A stretch of 8,487 nucleotides of DNA from Acidimicrobiia bacterium (GTDB taxonomy: Bacteria > Actinomycetota > Acidimicrobiia > IMCC26256 > JAENVU01). Positions 5,020-8,487 of this stretch are shown piece after piece. Every line of letters starts with the position of its first letter. Position 1 is the stretch's first letter. The stretch lies in assembly GCA_025357995.1 (NCBI GenBank), contig JANYLF010000066.1:1-8487 (forward strand), given 5' to 3'. A program made the translations under genes and the position numbers. A model generated the notes under the pieces. That model saw nothing but the letters and a program-made list of their open reading frames with translations. It did not search any database and was not told the origin of the DNA.

Positions 5020-6072
5020 ATGCGCGCCGCGATTGCTCGACGAGGCCAGATGGTGGTGGAAGACGTTCGGGAGCCGATTCCCGATGTCGGGGAGGCTCTG
5101 GTCGCGGTGAGGGCCTGCGGTATTTGCGGCTCCGATCTGCACACGCTCCGTCACGCCGACGCGATGCTCGCGCTCTCCGGCATGGGTGGACTCGACAATC
5201 CGTTCGACCCCGACGCCGACTTCGTGATGGGCCACGAGTTCTGTGGCGAGGTGCTCGAACTCGGCGCGGATACGGATGGCGTGGCCATCAAGCCCGGCGA
5301 CCTGGTGGTGAGCATGCCCATGGCGTTCGCCCCGCACGGGCTCGAGCTGCTCGGATTCTCCAATCGCTACTACGGCGCGTTCGCGGAACGGATGCAGTTG
5401 ACCGCAGGGATGTGCTTGCCGGTCCCGAACGGTTTGGATCCGCGCATCGCGGCGATGACAGAGCCGGTCGCGGTCGCGGTCCACGCGGTGGCGAAGTCGC
5501 GCATCGCCCAAGGCGAAGGCGCGCTCGTGTTGGGCGCGGGTCCGATCGGTCTCGCGCTGATTGCGGCGTTGCGTGCGGTCGGTATCGAGCAGATTGTCGC
5601 GAGCGACTTTTCACCGCGTCGCCGCGCGCTAGCGACCGCGATGGGTGCGACCGCGGTCGTGGATCCGGCGATCGAGACCGCGATGGACGGCTGGATACGC
5701 GCGGCGGGCGGTGCGACTCCTGTGGTGTTCGAGGCGATCGGCCTCCCCGGAATCCTCGACGACATTTGCCGTTCGGTCCCACCGAACACGCGCGTCACCG
5801 TGGTCGGCGTATGCATGGAGCCCGACACGTTCCTGCCGCTCGTCGCGATCGCGAAGGAGCTCCAGTTCCAGTTCGTGATTTACTACGACCCGGCCGAGTT
5901 CGCGGGCACGCTGCGTCAGTTGGCGGAGGGTGAGATCGACGCGTCGCCGCTCGTGACCGGAACCGTCGGCATCGACGGCGTCCCGGACGCGTTCACCGTG
6001 CTCGGGCGTCCCGAGGAACACGCCAAGGTCATCGTCGTTCCCGGCGAAGGTCCGGCCATCACCCCGGTGTAA
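5020..6072 (+). CDS. Zinc-binding medium-chain alcohol dehydrogenase (threonine/butanediol dehydrogenase-like)
   Basis: The 350-residue product has the GroES-like catalytic domain followed by a Rossmann domain. Catalytic zinc residues are visible as CGICGSDLH (33-41, Cys36) and GHEF (71-74, His72 and Glu73), with TEP at 147-149. The nucleotide-binding motif is GAGPIGL (172-178). Asp196 at the end of the second Rossmann strand (ASDFSPRR) favours NAD(H) over NADP(H). The four-cysteine structural zinc lobe of classical alcohol dehydrogenases is absent: the stretch after GDLVVSMPM (93-101) has no cysteines. It should oxidise an alcohol or reduce a carbonyl, but the substrate cannot be read from sequence. 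Its mirror-image promoter with the acyl-CoA dehydrogenase suggests the two are co-regulated in one degradation pathway. It ends 9 bp before the convergent MarR gene. Confidence 0.92.
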   Translation: MRAAIARRGQMVVEDVREPIPDVGEALVAVRACGICGSDLHTLRHADAMLALSGMGGLDNPFDPDADFVMGHEFCGEVLELGADTDGVAIKPGDLVVSMPMAFAPHGLELLGFSNRYYGAFAERMQLTAGMCLPVPNGLDPRIAAMTEPVAVAVHAVAKSRIAQGEGALVLGAGPIGLALIAALRAVGIEQIVASDFSPRRRALATAMGATAVVDPAIETAMDGWIRAAGGATPVVFEAIGLPGILDDICRSVPPNTRVTVVGVCMEPDTFLPLVAIAKELQFQFVIYYDPAEFAGTLRQLAEGEIDASPLVTGTVGIDGVPDAFTVLGRPEEHAKVIVVPGEGPAITPV

Positions 6073-6081
6073 CGCCACGCG

Positions 6082-6534
6082 CTACGCGTCGTCGGACATC
6101 CAGGGGAGTCGGGGGGTCATCGTCTCGACGAGCAGCTTGCGAAGACTCTCGCGTTCGGTGCGATCGAGGGGTGCGAGGAAGTCGCGCTCGGCGGCCGTGA
6201 CCGCGCGGACCGCGCTGTCGTAGAGCTTCCGCCCTTTCGGCGTGAGCTTGAGCTGATGGCGCCGGCGATCGTCCGGATCCCGTTCGCGCTTGATTGCGCC
6301 GCAGGCTTCGAGTTCGTCGACCAGTGCTACGACGATCGTGGGATCGAGACCGAGCCGAGTGCTCGCCATTTGCTGTGAGAGCGGCCCGCCACGATTCGCG
6401 AAGCCGAGCACCAAGAGTTGGCGGCCGGTGAGGTCGAGGTCGGTGAGGGCGGCGTCAATGAGCGTGTGGAAGTGCGTGCCGGCCTTCAGCAACAAATAGC
6501 CCGCGGAAATGAACAGCGGGTCGAGGTCGGCCAC
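6082..6534 (-). CDS. MarR-family transcriptional regulator
   Basis: The 150-residue product starts at GTG 6534 (VADLDPLF). It has the winged-helix layout of MarR proteins: LTGRQLLVLGFANRGGPLSQQ (35-55), a recognition-helix region LDPTIVVALVDELEACGAI (63-81), then the basic wing RERDPDDRRRHQLKLTPKG (83-101). MarR proteins are dimers that usually repress their own and adjacent genes until a small, often aromatic, ligand binds. The divergent neighbour is the F420-dependent oxidoreductase, and a near-perfect palindrome between them is the likely operator. A TACGCT hexamer lies 7 nt upstream of the GTG and there is no Shine-Dalgarno, so the mRNA is probably leaderless. The ligand is unknown. Confidence 0.93.
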   Translation of the reverse strand: MADLDPLFISAGYLLLKAGTHFHTLIDAALTDLDLTGRQLLVLGFANRGGPLSQQMASTRLGLDPTIVVALVDELEACGAIKRERDPDDRRRHQLKLTPKGRKLYDSAVRAVTAAERDFLAPLDRTERESLRKLLVETMTPRLPWMSDDA

Positions 6535-6541
6535 GCCAGAA

Positions 6542-6547
6542 AGCGTA
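6542..6547 (-). promoter_or_regulatory. Candidate -10 of the marR-type gene (TACGCT)
   Basis: On the minus strand TACGCT matches TANNNT and is followed by 7 nt to GTG 6534. No good -35 is seen; that region is occupied by the palindrome. Initiation would be at or beside the start codon. Confidence 0.5.
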
Positions 6548-6556
6548 GCGAGATCC

Positions 6557-6579
6557 GATCATCGAAAGTTTCGATGATC
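6557..6579. promoter_or_regulatory. Palindromic operator, probably for the adjacent MarR regulator
   Basis: GATCATCGAAA (6557-6567) and TTTCGATGATC (6569-6579) are perfect 11-bp inverted arms around a single G at 6568. The site touches the -10 of the oxidoreductase gene (6580-6585) and covers the -35/spacer zone of both divergent promoters, so binding would block both. A further GATCAT (6589-6594) overlaps the oxidoreductase start codon and could be an extra half-site. Assignment to this MarR protein rests on proximity. Confidence 0.75.
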
Positions 6580-6585
6580 TATACT
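6580..6585 (+). promoter_or_regulatory. -10 element of the F420-dependent oxidoreductase gene (TATACT)
   Basis: TATACT is close to the ideal -10 and lies 7 nt before ATG 6593, giving a leaderless start. It directly abuts the right arm of the palindrome. The -35 region (about 6556-6561, CGATCA) is poor. Confidence 0.6.
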
Positions 6586-6592
6586 CTCGATC

Positions 6593-7582
6593 ATGACTCG
6601 CATCGGACTCCAGATTCCGAACTTCACGTATCCGTCGAGTGACCAACCGTTGTTCGAGCAGGTCGCAGCTATCGCCGTGGCCGGCGAGACGGCCGGTTTC
6701 GACACCATCTTCGTGATGGACCACTTCTTCCAGCTGCCACTGATCGGCGCGCCCGAGCTGGAGATGTTCGAGGCGTACACGCTCCTGGGTGCACTCGCGG
6801 CCAGCACGAAAACGGCTCGGCTCGGCACGCTCGTGACCGGCGTGACGTACCGCAACCCGTCGCTCCTGGCGAAGGCCGTGACCGCGCTCGACGTGATCTC
6901 GAACGGCCGTGCCCTTCTCGGTATTGGCGCCGCATGGTTCGACGCGGAGCATGCGGCGCTCGGGTTTGAGTTCCCGCCTGTGAGCGAGCGATTCGAGCGA
7001 CTCGAGGAGGCGCTCCAGATCTGCCGGGGGATGTTCACCCAAACGCAGACCACATTCGCGGGCACTCACTACTCCGTGACCGACGCGTGGAACGCGCCTG
7101 GCCCCGTCACTCCCGGCGGGCCCCCGATTCTTGTCGGCGGGACGGGCGAGAGAAAGACCGCGCGCCTTGCCGCGCAGTACGCCGACGAGTGGAACTGCAA
7201 TGCGCCATTCGTGGAGATCGAGCGCAAGCTCGACGCGCTCGATCGTCACCTCGCAGACTTGGGACGCTCGCGCTCCGACATCAACGTCAGCTGTTTGGCC
7301 ACAATCATCGTCGGAGAGACCCACGAGGAGGCGGCCGAGAAACTCGCGGCGCTCCTGCGCACGCGCGGTGTCGACGACCCCGCTCCGATCGTGGAGGACG
7401 AGGTGGTCCGGAACAAGCTGCTGCCGCGCCTGTTCTTCGGCGACCCCGACGAAGTGGTCGATCAAGTGCGCGCGTTGGTGGCCGTCGGTCTCGACGGCGT
7501 GGTCGTCAACATGATGAGCGACGGTCACGACCCGGCCGCGGTCACGCTCGCCGGCCGCACCCTGGCCGCCGCGCTGGCCTAG
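6593..7582 (+). CDS. F420-dependent LLM-class oxidoreductase, Rv1855c-like family
   Basis: The 329-residue product begins MTRIGLQIPNFTYP and shows VMDHFFQLP (near 42-50), LGTLVTGVTYRNPSLLAKAVTALDVIS and GRALLGIGAAWFDAEH in the first half, then SERFERLEEALQICR and ILVGGTGERKTARLAAQYAD. This closely follows the Rv1855c-type group (TIGR03560 as I recall it) of luciferase-like monooxygenase-fold enzymes that use coenzyme F420, so the host probably makes F420. It would transfer hydride to or from a small carbonyl or unsaturated substrate; the actual substrate is unknown. Divergence from a MarR regulator with a shared palindrome implies ligand-controlled expression. No Shine-Dalgarno precedes ATG 6593; TATACT 7 nt upstream suggests a leaderless mRNA. 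Its TAG stop overlaps that of the convergent gene. Confidence 0.93.
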   Translation: MTRIGLQIPNFTYPSSDQPLFEQVAAIAVAGETAGFDTIFVMDHFFQLPLIGAPELEMFEAYTLLGALAASTKTARLGTLVTGVTYRNPSLLAKAVTALDVISNGRALLGIGAAWFDAEHAALGFEFPPVSERFERLEEALQICRGMFTQTQTTFAGTHYSVTDAWNAPGPVTPGGPPILVGGTGERKTARLAAQYADEWNCNAPFVEIERKLDALDRHLADLGRSRSDINVSCLATIIVGETHEEAAEKLAALLRTRGVDDPAPIVEDEVVRNKLLPRLFFGDPDEVVDQVRALVAVGLDGVVVNMMSDGHDPAAVTLAGRTLAAALA

Positions 7583-8487
7583 GACGTGTAGGCGCCGGGG
7601 GGCGTGAACATGCGGCGATGCCAGCGGCGCGGGGTGGCCAGGATCGCCCTCGGGTAGTCCTCGAACATCCAGCGGGCGAAGTTGCGACGGGTCCAATCGT
7701 TGGCGTCGACCACTCGAAGTGCGGCGCGAGTTCCGAGCGGATGTGCGAGCACGCGTTGGAGGAGACCGGCAAAGCGCAGGTCGTGCCCGAGCGTGCGCAC
7801 CACCGCGGCGCGGTATCGGGCCGCGACGCTCGCCGCCCCTCCGCCGGCGGAGATCGCGTCGACCGCGAGCGCACCGGTCTCCAACGCTTGCGCGATGCCT
7901 TCGCCGGTCATCGGGTCGACCACGCCCGCGGCGTCGCCGGCGAAGAGGACGCGGCCGATCACCAATCGCGCCGGATCCATGTGACTCGGAATCGGCCACG
8001 CCCGGTGCGTCCCGATGGGTTCCGCGCGCGGGCCCAGCACCGATCGCATCGAAGGTCGTTCCAACAACGAACGCCACTTGGTCGCGAGCACCTTGCCGGT
8101 CACGCCCGGACCGCGCAACATCCCGAAGCCGACGTTGGCGCGCCCGTCGGGCAACGGGAACACCCACGCGTATCCGGGCAGCAGGTCACGTTCGAACAGC
8201 ACCCAGAGGCGCGGGTCGTCCACGCCGGAGAAGTACTGGCGGAACGCCGACCACTCGCCGAGCACGGGCGGCGCGTCGGGGTCGAGCAACCGACGCGCCG
8301 TGGAGTAGTTGCCGTCGGCCGCGATCGCGTAGGCCGCGCGGAAGACGCGGCCACCCTCGACGGTCGCGTCGACACCGTCGGAACCGGACTTCAGCTCGGT
8401 CAACGCCGCACCTTCGACAATGACGGCACCCGCCGCCCGCGCGCTTGCCACGAGCGCGGCGTCGAGGTCCATCCGCGGGATTACCCG
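7579..8487 (-). CDS. FAD-dependent oxidoreductase, geranylgeranyl reductase-like (5' end outside window)
   Basis: The frame is open to the right edge, giving 302 residues. The first visible residues, RVIPRMDLDAALVASARAAGA, are an internal family motif, so the ATG at 8472 is not the true start. The N-terminal FAD-binding GxGxxG region must lie outside. Family marks are ADGNYSTARR (near 57-66), PGYAWVFPLPDG...NVGFG (near 104-122) and GDAAGVVDPMTGEGI (184-198), the second FAD-contact motif. These match the geranylgeranyl reductase/halogenase-like flavoprotein group, whose members saturate isoprenoid chains of lipids, quinones or similar molecules. The substrate is not determinable. The C-terminus (TPRRWHRRMFTPP) is basic. 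The stop codon shares the CTAG at 7579-7582 with the stop of the F420-dependent enzyme, so the two transcripts must run into each other. Confidence 0.88.
   Translation of the reverse strand, partial: RVIPRMDLDAALVASARAAGAVIVEGAALTELKSGSDGVDATVEGGRVFRAAYAIAADGNYSTARRLLDPDAPPVLGEWSAFRQYFSGVDDPRLWVLFERDLLPGYAWVFPLPDGRANVGFGMLRGPGVTGKVLATKWRSLLERPSMRSVLGPRAEPIGTHRAWPIPSHMDPARLVIGRVLFAGDAAGVVDPMTGEGIAQALETGALAVDAISAGGGAASVAARYRAAVVRTLGHDLRFAGLLQRVLAHPLGTRAALRVVDANDWTRRNFARWMFEDYPRAILATPRRWHRRMFTPPGAYTS

Noticed and set aside
4983..5933. A 316-residue plus-strand frame overlapping the zinc dehydrogenase gene.
   Set aside because: The overlapping frame encodes clear zinc and NAD motifs. This one starts inside the palindrome and is an Arg/Gly-rich shadow.
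6455..8167. A 570-residue open frame on the minus strand crossing the oxidoreductase gene and its neighbours.
   Set aside because: It crosses two well-supported genes and the palindromic intergenic region, is extremely Arg-rich and low in complexity, and matches no family I recognise.
7719..8423. A 234-residue plus-strand frame opposite the reductase-like gene.
   Set aside because: It is almost entirely Arg, Pro, Ala and Ser, the typical shadow of a GC-rich gene; the minus strand carries conserved FAD motifs.

Overview
The window is GC-rich, densely coded DNA. The F420-dependent luciferase-like oxidoreductase, the SigE-type ECF sigma factor, GTG starts and apparent leaderless promoters together suggest an actinobacterium (Actinomycetota). 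An uncultured Acidimicrobiia-like lineage would fit, but the sequence alone cannot fix the taxon. No tRNA, rRNA, CRISPR array or convincing intrinsic terminator was seen, and no gene-free stretch exceeds 300 bases.

Left part (1-3755). The window opens in the last 29 codons of what looks like an IS110-type transposase. A 69-residue DUF4177-like protein (+) follows. It converges on, and overlaps by 20 bp, a GrpB/UPF0157-family protein (-). A 148-bp divergent intergenic region holding a nested inverted repeat separates grpB from an ECF sigma factor of the SigE group. The sigma gene is translationally coupled through GTGA to a 511-residue single-pass membrane protein. That protein has an extracytoplasmic repeat domain with a recurring W-x-S-x-D-G-x-x-W motif and a C-terminal carboxypeptidase-regulatory-like domain. 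A three-helix membrane protein of unknown function follows 35 bp later. This cluster looks like a stress or surface-signalling unit.

Right part (3741-8487). This holds oxidative catabolism genes in divergent pairs. An ACAD10/11-like acyl-CoA dehydrogenase (-) and a zinc-type medium-chain dehydrogenase (+) share a 58-bp intergenic region. A perfect 16-bp palindrome, TTGACCGCGCGGTCAA, sits exactly midway between the two start codons and supplies the -35 element of both promoters. A MarR regulator (-) and an Rv1855c-type F420-dependent oxidoreductase (+) share a second palindrome with 11-bp arms, probably the MarR operator. The window ends in a 5'-truncated FAD-dependent oxidoreductase of the geranylgeranyl reductase type (-), whose stop codon shares CTAG with the stop of the F420 enzyme.

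Two organisational themes stand out. Five start codons (972, 4961, 5020, 6534, 6593) each lie exactly 7 nt downstream of a -10-like hexamer, which points to leaderless mRNAs. All four convergent gene pairs overlap or lie within 9 bp, leaving no room for conventional terminators. Most genes belong to known families. The least described parts are the sigma/repeat-protein unit and the 190-residue membrane protein.
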